Assembly: GCF_014655295.1 (NCBI RefSeq)
Contig: NZ_BNBI01000001.1
Location: 895,715 to 959,714 of the forward strand
DNA length: 64,000 nt
Origin: Streptomyces fumanus
Lineage (GTDB): Bacteria; Actinomycetota; Actinomycetes; Streptomycetales; Streptomycetaceae
Reading direction: 5' to 3'
Under the pieces are notes generated by a model. It worked only from the letters and a program-made list of their open reading frames with translations, made no database searches and was not told where the DNA came from. How positions within the stretch are numbered: the stretch's first letter is position 1; each line of letters starts with the position of its first letter. The position numbers and the translations under genes are program-made. Positions 8,493-17,053 of this stretch are shown piece by piece.

Positions 8493-9599
8493 TTACTTCT
8501 CCTGCTGCTTGCGCCAGCGAATTCCGGCTTCCAGGAAACCGTCGATCTCGCCGTTGAAAACGGCCTCGGGGTTGCCGACCTCGTGCTCGGTGCGCAGGTC
8601 CTTGACCATCTGGTACGGGTGCAGGACGTAGGAACGCATCTGGTTGCCCCAGGAGTTGCCCCCGTCGCCCTTGAGGGCGTCCATCTTGGCCTGCTCCTCC
8701 TGGCGGCGGCGCTCCAGGAGCTTGGCCTGGAGGACGTTCATCGCGGTGGCCTTGTTCTGGATCTGCGACCGCTCGTTCTGGCAGGAGACCACGATGCCGG
8801 TGGGCAGGTGGGTGATGCGCACCGCCGAGTCGGTGGTGTTCACGCCCTGGCCGCCGGGGCCGGAGGAGCGGTAGACGTCGATGCGCAGCTCGGACTCGTC
8901 GATCTCGACGTGGTCGGACTGCTCGACGACGGGGAGCACCTCGACGCCCGCGAAGGAGGTCTGCCGGCGGCCCTGGTTGTCGAAGGGCGAGATGCGCACC
9001 AGCCGGTGCGTGCCCTGCTCGACGGAGAGCGTGCCATAGGCGTACGGCACCTGCACGGCGAAGGTGGTCGACTTGATGCCGGCCTCCTCCGCGTACGAGG
9101 TCTCGTAGATCTCGGTCTTGTAGCCGTGCTGCTCGGCCCAGCGCAGGTACATCCGCTGGAGCTTCTCGGCGAAGTCGGCGGCGTCGACACCGCCCGCCTC
9201 GGCGCGGATGTTGACCAGCGCCTCGCGGGAGTCGTACTCACCGGAGAGGAGGGTGCGGACCTCCATCTCGTCCAGCGCCTTCCTCACGGCCGTCAGCTCG
9301 GACTCGGCCTCGGCGCGGGTGTCCGGGTCGTTCTCCTCCTCGGCCATCTCGAAGAGCACGGCGAGATCGTCGATCCGGCCGCGCAGCGCCTCGGCCTTGC
9401 GGACCTCGGCCTGGAGGTGGGAGAGCTTGCTGGTGATCTTCTGCGCCTCGTCCGGGTTGTCCCACAGGGACGGCGCGGCCGCCTGCTCCTCGAGCACGGC
9501 GATGTCTGCCCTCATCCTGTCCAGGTCCAGGACGGCCTCGATCGACTCCATGGTCGAGGAGAGGGACTTCAGCTCTTCGGATACATCGACGACTGCCAC
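8493..9599 (-). CDS. prfB: Peptide chain release factor 2
   Basis: A 368-residue class I release factor that recognises UGA and UAA. The RF2-type codon-recognition tripeptide SPF is seen in [11 protein letters not shown], and the universal GGQ (residues 249-251, in [10 protein letters not shown]) triggers peptide release. The start is GTG 9599 with a GGAGG site just upstream; longer upstream frames run into the pkaB region. No in-frame UGA or Shine-Dalgarno-like slippery segment is present near the start, so the classical programmed frameshift of RF2 is absent here. Confidence 0.97.
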   Translation of the reverse strand: MAVVDVSEELKSLSSTMESIEAVLDLDRMRADIAVLEEQAAAPSLWDNPDEAQKITSKLSHLQAEVRKAEALRGRIDDLAVLFEMAEEENDPDTRAEAESELTAVRKALDEMEVRTLLSGEYDSREALVNIRAEAGGVDAADFAEKLQRMYLRWAEQHGYKTEIYETSYAEEAGIKSTTFAVQVPYAYGTLSVEQGTHRLVRISPFDNQGRRQTSFAGVEVLPVVEQSDHVEIDESELRIDVYRSSGPGGQGVNTTDSAVRITHLPTGIVVSCQNERSQIQNKATAMNVLQAKLLERRRQEEQAKMDALKGDGGNSWGNQMRSYVLHPYQMVKDLRTEHEVGNPEAVFNGEIDGFLEAGIRWRKQQEK

Positions 9600-9655
9600 G
9601 CCTCCAGCGTAACGGCTCCGCCAAGCGGTCCACGCCGGGCGGCGCGGGCGCCGGG

Positions 9656-10909
9656 TCAGGGGGAGGCCGGCGCCGAGTTCCGGGTGTCCTGCGGGTCCGC
9701 GCCGGTGTCGTCGCCGCCGGTGGCCAGCCAGGTGCCGACGCCGACCGCCGCGACCAGGACGGCGGCGCCCGCGCCGAGGGCGATCCGGCGGCGCCGGGCG
9801 GTGGCCCGGTTGCGGGCCGAGCCGGGGCGGGGGGCACCGGCCGCGCGGGGGGCGCGGGCGGTGCCGCGGGCGCCGCCGGCGAGTTCGTCGGGGGCGGGGA
9901 CCCGCATCGAGGTGTGGGTGTCGCGGTTGGAGTCCGCGGGCTTGGCGCCCGGCACCAGCGGGACCGCGCCGCGCCGCCGGACCGGGCCGCCGGTGCCCTC
10001 GGGCCGGTCGGCGGGGCCGGCCGGGGCGCCGGGCTCCGCGTCGGCCTGCTCGGCGCCGGGTTCGTCCACGTCCAGGGGCGGCATGCCGGCCAGCAGCGGC
10101 AGCAGCTCGCGCAGCTTGGCGCCCAGCTCGGAGGCGCGCAGCCGGGAGGCGGGGGCCTTGGCGAGGCACTGGACGAGGAGCTGCCACAGCTCGTCCGGGA
10201 TGCCGGGGAGCGGGACGACGGACTCGGTGACGTGGCGGCGCAGAACGGCTCCGGGGTGGCCGCCGCCGAACGGCGTGAAGCCCGCCAGCAGCTCGTACAG
10301 GACGGTGGCCAGGGCGTAGATGTCGACCGAGGCGCGCGGCGGGAGGCCCTCGACGATCTCCGGGGCGAGGTAGTCGGGGGTGCCGATGATCTTCGTGGCG
10401 CGGGTGCGGCGCGGGGTGTCGATGAGTTTGGCCACACCGAAGTCGGTGAGCAGCGCGCGGTGCGAGCCGCCGGGGCCGAGCGGGCCCTCCATGTCGAGCA
10501 GGATGTTCTCGGGCTTGACGTCGCGGTGGACGACGCCGGCCGCGTGCGCGGCGGCCAGCCCGTCGGCGACGTCGGCGGCCACGGCGACCGCGGCCTCGGG
10601 GGCCAGCCGGCGCTCGCGGTCCAGGCGGGTGCGCAGGTCGGTGCCGCGGACCAGGTCCATGACGAGCGCGAGGTCGTTGCCGTCGACCACCAGGTCGCGT
10701 ACGGAGACGATGTGCGGGTGCTCCAGGCCGAGCAGGGCGGTCCGCTCCTGGACGAAGCGGCCGACCAGCTCCTGGTCGGACGCGAGGTCCTCGCGCAGCA
10801 GCTTGATCGCGACGGGTCCCTCGGGTCCCTCGCCCAGCCACACCGTGCCGGCGCTGCCCCGCCCGAGGATCTGGTGGGCGGTGTACCGGCTGCCGATCTT
10901 CCGTGCCAA
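9656..10909 (-). CDS. pkaB: Serine/threonine protein kinase PkaB
   Basis: A 417-residue Hanks-type kinase. It has glycine loop GRGSAGTVW, catalytic Lys36 (VAIKLL), HRD at 128-130 ([10 protein letters not shown]) and DFG at 156-158, followed by an activation loop with [16 protein letters not shown] low-complexity linker follows, and one membrane segment near the C-terminus ([20 protein letters not shown]) leaves only a short tail with no PASTA domains. Length and position next to a second kinase match PkaB of S. coelicolor from memory. It lies downstream of pkaA in the same direction and probably phosphorylates proteins read by FHA domains such as that encoded at 13220. Confidence 0.93.
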   Translation of the reverse strand: MARKIGSRYTAHQILGRGSAGTVWLGEGPEGPVAIKLLREDLASDQELVGRFVQERTALLGLEHPHIVSVRDLVVDGNDLALVMDLVRGTDLRTRLDRERRLAPEAAVAVAADVADGLAAAHAAGVVHRDVKPENILLDMEGPLGPGGSHRALLTDFGVAKLIDTPRRTRATKIIGTPDYLAPEIVEGLPPRASVDIYALATVLYELLAGFTPFGGGHPGAVLRRHVTESVVPLPGIPDELWQLLVQCLAKAPASRLRASELGAKLRELLPLLAGMPPLDVDEPGAEQADAEPGAPAGPADRPEGTGGPVRRRGAVPLVPGAKPADSNRDTHTSMRVPAPDELAGGARGTARAPRAAGAPRPGSARNRATARRRRIALGAGAAVLVAAVGVGTWLATGGDDTGADPQDTRNSAPASP

Positions 10910-11102
10910 GACTGCTCCTACCGACGCGTGTTGCCGATGCTGCGCCGGTCCGGGGCCGACCCCCGGACCCCCGGTCCACAGACCCGGCCCTCGGTCGACA
11001 AAACTACGCGTCCGAAAGGCCGCTCTTCACGGCGAGGGGGAAATCACCCGCGGGATGTCGACATGTCTCCCGCCCGGCCGCTCGCGGACGGGCGGGTGCC
11101 GG

Positions 11103-12770
11103 TCAGTTGGAGCCGGAGCCGCCCAGGTCCTCGATCCACCCGGTGATGTCGCCGATCCAGGTGGTGAGCTGGTCCCAGTAGCCCTTGGTGGTGCCGATCC
11201 ACTCCTGGAGCGGGCTCAGCTCCCACACCAGCCAGCCGGCCACGAACAGCACGACGAGGGTGACCAGGCAGCCCTTGAGGCAGCCGAGGCCGGGGATGTG
11301 CATCGGGTTGGCGCCGCGCCGCCGGGGCTCGCGCCGGGGGCGCTGCGGCTCGGGCGCGGGCGGCGGGGCGTACCGCTGCGGCTGGGGCCCCGGCGGCTGC
11401 TGGGGCTGGGGGTTGACGTACCGGTGCGGCTGCTGCCGGCCGCCGTAGCCCTGCGGGGGCTGCTGGGGCTGCTGGGGCTGCCTGCGGGGCGGCTGCTGGG
11501 GGCGGGCGACCTGGCGCTGGGGGCGGCGGCGCAGCGGGTCCTCGTTCGGGTCGAGGTACTGCACCTGCGTCTGCTCGTTGCGGTCGCGGGCGGCGCGCAA
11601 CTGGTTCTGCCAGGGGTGCGGGTCCTCGGGCCCGCCGGGCTGCCCGGGTCCGCCCTGCTGGTCCGGTGGTACGGGCGGCAGGACGGCGGTCGGGTCGGCC
11701 GCGCCCCGGCTGGGCAGGACGGCGGTGGGGTCGGCGGCGCCGGCCGGGCCGCCGGTGTGCGGCAGGACGCTGGTCGCGCCTTCGGGGTCGTACCCGCCGT
11801 GCTGCGGCAGGACCTGGGTCGGGTCGGCGGCGCCCGGGGTGTCCGGCACGGGCGCGGGGGCCGGGTCGGGGGCGAGCAGCGCGCCGACGTTCTCGGCGGC
11901 GCCGATCTGCGCCGAACTGGCGTGCACGCCGATGCCCTCGGCGACGACGCGCAGGCCGCGGGCCAGGTTCTCGGCGCTGGGGCGCTCGTCGGGGTTCTTG
12001 CGCAGGCAGCGCTCGATGACCGTCCACAGCGGGTCGGGGACCGTGGAGGGGCGGCGCGGCTCGGCGCTGAGGTGCTGGTGCAGGACCTCCAGGGCGGAGC
12101 CGCCGGAGAACGGCGGGCGGCCGGTGACCAGCTCGTACAGCAGGATGCCGGCGCCGTAGATGTCGACGGCGGAGGTCTGCGGGCGGCCCTCGGCGGACTC
12201 CGGCGCCACGTACGCGGGCGTGCCGACGAACTCGTGGGTGCGGGTGAGGCCGGGCGAGTCGGCGAGGCGGGCGATGCCGAAGTCGGTCAGCATCGGGTGC
12301 ATCTGGCCGTCGTCCTGTTTGAGCAGCACGTTGGCCGGTTTCAGGTCGCGGTGGACCACGCCGTCGGCGTGGCTGGCGGCCAGCGCGTCGGCGATCTGCG
12401 CGGTGAGCAGCGCGGCGGCGACCGGGCTGAAGGGGCCGTTCTCGCGCAGGTAGCGGTGCAGGTCGGGGCCGTCGACGAGGTCCATGACCAGGGCCAGCAG
12501 ATCGCCCTCGACGACCAGGTCACGGACCCGGACGATGTTCGGGTGGGTGAGCCGGAGCAGGACGGAGCGCTCCCGGAGGAAGCGCATCACGACGTCGGCG
12601 TCGTTCGCGAGCTCCTCCTTGAGGACCTTGATCGCGACGGTCTCGCCGGGCTGTCCGGCCACGGCCGCCTCGGCGCCCGCGGTCTCGCGCTGGCGGGCTC
12701 GCCAGACGGTCCCCGTGGCACCGCGTCCGAGCGGCTCCTCGAGGAGGTACTTGCTGCCTACCGGCCGCAC
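11103..12770 (-). CDS. pkaA: Serine/threonine protein kinase PkaA
   Basis: A 555-residue Hanks-type kinase. GTG 12770 is preferred as start (VRPVGSKYLLEEPLGRGATG), with a GGGAG site 9 nt upstream; an open frame continues to 12983 but encodes Arg/Pro-rich noise. The kinase domain shows GRGATGTVW, VAIKVLKEEL, VVHRDLKPANVLL, LTDFGIARL and THEFVGTPAYVAPE. A long Pro/Gln/Arg linker contains repeated TAVLP/TQVLPQ segments, then one membrane segment (CLKGCLVTLVVLFVAGWLVW) and a short outer tail. It heads the leftward pkaA-pkaB pair and faces the FHA/FtsK-like gene across a 449-bp divergent region. Confidence 0.93.
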   Translation of the reverse strand: MRPVGSKYLLEEPLGRGATGTVWRARQRETAGAEAAVAGQPGETVAIKVLKEELANDADVVMRFLRERSVLLRLTHPNIVRVRDLVVEGDLLALVMDLVDGPDLHRYLRENGPFSPVAAALLTAQIADALAASHADGVVHRDLKPANVLLKQDDGQMHPMLTDFGIARLADSPGLTRTHEFVGTPAYVAPESAEGRPQTSAVDIYGAGILLYELVTGRPPFSGGSALEVLHQHLSAEPRRPSTVPDPLWTVIERCLRKNPDERPSAENLARGLRVVAEGIGVHASSAQIGAAENVGALLAPDPAPAPVPDTPGAADPTQVLPQHGGYDPEGATSVLPHTGGPAGAADPTAVLPSRGAADPTAVLPPVPPDQQGGPGQPGGPEDPHPWQNQLRAARDRNEQTQVQYLDPNEDPLRRRPQRQVARPQQPPRRQPQQPQQPPQGYGGRQQPHRYVNPQPQQPPGPQPQRYAPPPAPEPQRPRREPRRRGANPMHIPGLGCLKGCLVTLVVLFVAGWLVWELSPLQEWIGTTKGYWDQLTTWIGDITGWIEDLGGSGSN

Positions 12771-13078
12771 GTCATGCGCTCCCTGCTGCTTGCTGGCTGT
12801 TCCGACCCACTGTAGTGCCGTGCCCCTTGGTACCGGGCTGTCGTCCGGCTGTCGTCCGGTTGCGGTGCCGCCGCGGTCCGGTCGTCGGCGCATGGCCCGC
12901 GCCCGGCGGTTCCGGAACATGTTCGAAGGAAAGACGCTCGGTCCGGTCCCATGGTTGCCGGAGGCGCGCGTGACCGATCTCAACCAGTGCTCGAACGGTC
13001 ATCCGGTCCGTGCCGGTCGGGCATTTTTACGGGCAGAGCCGACCAATCAAGATCATTTGATGGCCGGTGGCGGGCAGG
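12771..13078. other. Divergent intergenic region, pkaA to FHA/FtsK-like gene
   Basis: This stretch, with the promoter-like segment that follows, separates pkaA from its divergent neighbour. It contains a 10-bp palindrome GAACATGTTC (12915-12924) beside TTCCGGAA, and an AT-rich patch around 13020-13060 (CATTTTTAC, AATCAAGATCATTTGATGG). Open frames crossing it have no recognisable protein content. It presumably holds the pkaA promoter. Confidence 0.4.
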
Positions 13079-13101
13079 TTGTCAGTGGCAGGTGCGAGGA
13101 T
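13079..13101 (+). promoter_or_regulatory. Near match to RecA-independent damage-type promoter motif
   Basis: TTGTCAGTG-N8-GAGGAT matches the actinobacterial TTGTCRGTG-N8-TAnnnT motif except for the first -10 base (G instead of T). Two perfect matches occur elsewhere in this window. Transcription would begin near 13104-13108, leaving a leader of about 115 nt before the chosen start at 13220. Confidence 0.45.
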
Positions 13102-13219
13102 GCGTGCAGTACTGGCCGACGTGCTCGTGTGGCGGTGGGGGAAGTCCGTGGTGGGGGACCGCGGGACGGCTTCGTCCGCGGACGCGCGGGCGCCCGCGCA
13201 GAAGGGACCGCTGACGGCG

Positions 13220-16200
13220 ATGCAGATCCGGCTGACCGTCGTAGACCCGCTGGGCCCGTCCTCCTCGCCGGCGCCGGGCCGCGCCGCGAGCCGCGACGTG
13301 CTGGTCACGGCGCCCGTCGGCACGGCCCTGGCCGACGTGGCGTCCGCCCTCGCCGCGGCGGTCCCGGGCGGTGACGGCTCGGGTCCGGTGGTGCTGTACG
13401 CGGGCGAGCGGCCGCTGGACGCGCGGCGGTGCACCCTCGGCGAGCCGCCCCTGACCGACGGCGCCGTGCTGTTCCTCGGCGCCCCCGGCGACCCCGAGCC
13501 GCACCCCGAGTCCGCGGACGCCCCGACCCAGCTCCAGGTGGTCGCGGGCCCGGACGCGGGCGGCGTCCACCTGCTGCACGGCGGCCAGATCCGCATCGGC
13601 CGCTCCGCCGACGCCGACGTCCCGCTCGACGACCCCGACGTCTCCCGGGCGCACTGCGCGGTCACCGTCGCCGCCGGCGGCCGCGTCACGGTCGCCGACC
13701 TCGGCTCCACCAACGGCACCACGCTGGACGGCACGCGCGTGGGCGACCGCCCGGTGCGGTTCCCTCCGGGGGCGCTGCTGCGGATCGGGGAGTCGGCGCT
13801 GCGGCTGGTCCCGGCGCGCGCCGCCCACCCGGGCACGCGCGTGCCGACCGCGCCGGACGGGGAGGGGTTCGTGCGGGTGCGGGTGCCGGTGGCGGGGGTG
13901 CGCGTCGGCGAGGGGTCCGGGGCCGGCGACGGCGGTTCCGGTGCGGACGCGGTACGGGGGGCCGCCGACGGGCGAGAGGGCGGGGACGTACCGCAGGACG
14001 AGGCTCCGGCGCGGGCCACCGGGGGTGCCGGACAGGCCACCGCGCAGGCCACCGGGCACGCGTACGGTACGGCCGGGTGGGGGGCCGCCGCCGAGACGCC
14101 GGGGGCGCGCGGGCACGGACCCGCGGAGCCGCTCGTGCCCGGGCAGGGCGGCGCTCCCCGGATCGAGAGCCACGGCACGGGCGCTTCCGGGGACACGCAC
14201 GCGGGCCGGTCGGGAGTGACCGGCTACGACGCGGGCCGTTCCGCAGCGACCGGAAACGACGCGGGCCGCTCCGGAACCACCGGCTACGACGCGGGCCGGT
14301 CAGGGGTGCCCGGGTTCGACGCGGAGCATCTGCTCGGTACGGGCGACCCGTACGGCACGTCCGGGCTGCCGCCCGCGCCGGGGGCCGGTGACCGCGCGGT
14401 GAGCGGCCCCGGCGCCCCCCGCCCCGGGGCCGCCGTCCCGCCCCCCGCGACCGGCGGACGCAAGGGCACCCCGCTGCGCGGCACCGACGTGCCGCCGGGG
14501 GTGCGGCGGCGCGGGGGGCTGTCGGCGTGGGCGCGGAAGCTGGCCGGCGGACGGGCCGAGCAGGCGCCGCTCCCGGACGACGGGGAGTACGGCGATCCGG
14601 GCCCGCCCCCGGCCGATCCCTCCCCCGTGCCGGAGACCTGGCCGGACGCGGCCGCGCTGCTGCTGACCGCGCTCGGGCCGGGCCCCCGGCTGTGGGAGCG
14701 CGGCCCGGTCCATCCGGAGCTGCTCGCGGTCCGGCTCGGTACGGCCGACCGGGTGGCGCCGGGCGGTGCGCCGCTGCCCGCGGTCCCGGTGACCGCCGGG
14801 CTGCGCGAGTCCGGGGCGCTCGGACTCGCGGGCCCGCGCGAGCGGCTCGCCGGGCTGGCCCGCTCGGTGCTGGCGCAGCTCGCCGCGCTGCACTCGCCCG
14901 ACCTGCTGGAGATCGTCCTGATCAGCGCGGACCGTTCGCGGGCGGTGCCGGAACGGACCGCCGAGTGGTCCTGGCTGGGCTGGCTGCCCCATCTGCGTCC
15001 GGGCCACGGCCAGGACTGCCGCCTGCTGCTCGCCTTCGACCGCGACCAGGCCGCGGCCCGCGGTCAGGAGCTGCTCCGCCGCCTCGACGACCACCTCACC
15101 GAAGCCCGGACCGACGTCCGCCCGCCGTCCGCACCGGCCAGGCCGGCCGCCGCCGAGGGGTCCCCCGCAGCCGGGGGCCCGGCCGCACGCCCCTCGTGGG
15201 CGCGGCCGGACGACGACGGCACCGAGCCGGCCGCGGCCGGCCACCCGGGGCCGTACACCGTGGTGGTCGTGGACGGGGACCCGGGCGGCGCGGACCTCAG
15301 GGAGACGGTGACGAGGCTGGCCCTGGAGGGGCCGCGCGCCGGGATCCATGTGGTGTGCCTCGCCGAGACGGCCGCCGCCTCCCCGGCGTCGCCGGTGACG
15401 CAGACGTACGAGGCGGCCTGCGCGGCGAACCCGGTGTTCCGGGAGTGCGGTGCCGTCGCGCTGCTCAGCGGGGACGTGGCGACGGCGCTGCGGCTGCTGC
15501 GCGTCGCGCGCACCGGCGCGGCCCCGGCCGGTCCGGTCGGCCACGGCACCCTGGGCACGGTGGACGCCGTGTCGGCGGCGTGGGCGGAGCGGTTCGCGCG
15601 GGCGCTGGCGCCGTTGCGCCCGGAGAGCGGCGCGGGCGAGCGGCACGCGCGCGTGTCCGCGCCGCTGCCCCAGGCGGCCCGGCTGCTGGACGAGCTGGGG
15701 CTGGCGCGGGCCACCCCGGCGTCCCTGATGGCCCGCTGGGCGGCTGCCGCCGACGACCCCCGGGCGCTCGGCGGCCGGGCCCACGGGGTGCTGGGCGCCG
15801 GACCGCGCGGCCCGGTCGGCGTGGACCTCGCGGCCGAGGGACCGCACCTGCTGATCGAGGGACCGCCGGGCAGCGGCCGTACGGAGCTGCTGCGGGCGCT
15901 GGTCGCCTCGCTGGCCTCGGCCGAGCGCCCGGACCGGCTGGGCGTCGTCCTGATCGACGGCCGGGACGGCACGGGCGCGGGGGCGGGCGGCGGCCCCGGC
16001 GAGGGGCTGCGGGTCTGTCTGGACGTGCCGCACGTGACGACGCACCTGGCCGCCAACGACCCGGTGCGGATGCGGGAGTTCGCGCAGTCGCTGAGCGCCG
16101 AGCTGAAGCGGCGCGCGGAGTTGCTGGGCCGTTCGGACTTCACCGAGTGGCACACCGGGCGCGCGGTGTCGGGCCGGATGGTCGCCCAGCGGACACCGGC

Positions 16201-16813
16201 GCCGGGCGGCGGGGGCGGGGCGGGGGACCTGGACTCTCCGCCGAGTTCGACGCTGAAGCTGCGGCCGGGGGCGGCCCGGCGGCGGGCGGAGGCGGCGCCG
16301 CCGCTGCCCCGCCTGGTGGTGGTCGTGGACGACCTGGACGCGCTGGTCACTCCCCCGCTGGGGTCGCCGGGGCGGCCCGCGGCGGGGTCGGTGATGCGGG
16401 CCCTGGAGGCCGTGGCCCGGGACGGCGAGCGGCTCGGCGTGCACCTGGTGGCGGCCACCGCGCCGGGCGGCCGTACGGACCAGACGGAACCGGTGCGCCG
16501 GGCCGCGCTGCGGGTCACGCTGGACGCGCCGGTGCCGGGGCCGGACGAACCGGCGCCGGGGCGCGGCCGGTTGACGACCCCGGACGGGCGGGTCACGCCG
16601 TTCCAGGGCGGCCGGGTCACGGGCCGCATCCCCCGGACGGCGACCCTGCGTCCGACGGTCCTCCCCTTGGAGTGGCCGCGCATGGGCGACCCCCCGGCCC
16701 GCCGCCCGGTCCGCGAACTGGGCAACGGCCCCACCGACCTGGCCCTCCTCGCCAGCGCGCTGGAACGGGCGGCCCGCGAGGTCTCGGCGGCGGAGGTCCC
16801 CTCCCTGCTGTGA
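13220..16813 (+). CDS. FHA-domain FtsK/SpoIIIE-like ATPase
   Basis: A 1197-residue protein. The first ~95 residues (MQIRLTVVDPLG onward) look like a small beta-rich, possibly ubiquitin-like domain. An FHA phosphothreonine-binding domain follows at about 120-205 (IRIGRSADADVPL, VSRAHCAV, DLGSTNGTTLDG). Residues ~210-500 are low complexity and include 10-residue AGRS repeats. The C-terminal half resembles FtsK/SpoIIIE or EccC ATPases: LLIEGPPGSGRTELLRALVA (P-loop with Arg887 where Lys is expected) and Walker B LPRLVVVVDDLDAL. No membrane segments are evident. ATG 13220 follows AGAAGGGA; an earlier in-frame ATG at 13100 lies inside the promoter-like motif. Position beside two kinases suggests it reads their phosphorylation. 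A link to type VII-like secretion is possible, but no WXG100 gene is present. Confidence 0.8.
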   Translation: MQIRLTVVDPLGPSSSPAPGRAASRDVLVTAPVGTALADVASALAAAVPGGDGSGPVVLYAGERPLDARRCTLGEPPLTDGAVLFLGAPGDPEPHPESADAPTQLQVVAGPDAGGVHLLHGGQIRIGRSADADVPLDDPDVSRAHCAVTVAAGGRVTVADLGSTNGTTLDGTRVGDRPVRFPPGALLRIGESALRLVPARAAHPGTRVPTAPDGEGFVRVRVPVAGVRVGEGSGAGDGGSGADAVRGAADGREGGDVPQDEAPARATGGAGQATAQATGHAYGTAGWGAAAETPGARGHGPAEPLVPGQGGAPRIESHGTGASGDTHAGRSGVTGYDAGRSAATGNDAGRSGTTGYDAGRSGVPGFDAEHLLGTGDPYGTSGLPPAPGAGDRAVSGPGAPRPGAAVPPPATGGRKGTPLRGTDVPPGVRRRGGLSAWARKLAGGRAEQAPLPDDGEYGDPGPPPADPSPVPETWPDAAALLLTALGPGPRLWERGPVHPELLAVRLGTADRVAPGGAPLPAVPVTAGLRESGALGLAGPRERLAGLARSVLAQLAALHSPDLLEIVLISADRSRAVPERTAEWSWLGWLPHLRPGHGQDCRLLLAFDRDQAAARGQELLRRLDDHLTEARTDVRPPSAPARPAAAEGSPAAGGPAARPSWARPDDDGTEPAAAGHPGPYTVVVVDGDPGGADLRETVTRLALEGPRAGIHVVCLAETAAASPASPVTQTYEAACAANPVFRECGAVALLSGDVATALRLLRVARTGAAPAGPVGHGTLGTVDAVSAAWAERFARALAPLRPESGAGERHARVSAPLPQAARLLDELGLARATPASLMARWAAAADDPRALGGRAHGVLGAGPRGPVGVDLAAEGPHLLIEGPPGSGRTELLRALVASLASAERPDRLGVVLIDGRDGTGAGAGGGPGEGLRVCLDVPHVTTHLAANDPVRMREFAQSLSAELKRRAELLGRSDFTEWHTGRAVSGRMVAQRTPAPGGGGGAGDLDSPPSSTLKLRPGAARRRAEAAPPLPRLVVVVDDLDALVTPPLGSPGRPAAGSVMRALEAVARDGERLGVHLVAATAPGGRTDQTEPVRRAALRVTLDAPVPGPDEPAPGRGRLTTPDGRVTPFQGGRVTGRIPRTATLRPTVLPLEWPRMGDPPARRPVRELGNGPTDLALLASALERAAREVSAAEVPSLL
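14201..14320 (+). repeat. Four 30-bp in-frame repeats (AGRSxxTGxD)
   Basis: Four consecutive 10-residue units (AGRSGVTGYD, AGRSAATGND, AGRSGTTGYD, AGRSGVPGFD) lie in the flexible linker between the FHA and ATPase parts. Each keeps a GRS and one or more Thr/Tyr residues, so it could carry phosphorylation sites. Confidence 0.85.
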
Positions 16814-16971
16814 CCCCGGGGCCGAAGCCACCCGCCCCCGGGGCCGGGGCCCCCGGGCCCCGCCCCGCGCCCGCACCCCGGCCCACCGTGCCCGCACGCA
16901 CCCCCGACCTCCCCACCCCCGCCGCTGGTCACGAGGCAATCACGATCTACGGGTTGACATGGGATGCGCTC

Positions 16972-17001
16972 TTGCCGCCCCCGAGTCACCGGGCGTAGAC
17001 C
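16972..17001 (+). promoter_or_regulatory. Candidate promoter of the sugar ABC importer operon
   Basis: TTGCCG (16972-16977) and TAGACC (16996-17001) are spaced 18 bp apart and end 52 bp before the start codon. A perfect TTGACA also occurs at 16954 but has no suitable -10. The preceding 16814-16950 is low-complexity C/G sequence with no gene. Confidence 0.3.
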
Positions 17002-17053
17002 AGTGCGCACGGGACAGCGCGACGTTCGACGAGGAACGAAGAACGGGGCAGTG

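Noticed and set aside
9540..9599. Programmed frameshift in prfB
   Set aside because: The RF2 frame is continuous from GTG 9599; there is no early in-frame TGA.
12915..12924. GAACATGTTC as a LexA (SOS) box
   Set aside because: The arms are separated by 2 bases; the Streptomyces LexA box needs GAAC-N4-GTTC.
16954..16959. TTGACA as the -35 of the sugar importer promoter
   Set aside because: No acceptable -10 lies 16-19 bp downstream; the pair at 16972/16996 fits better.
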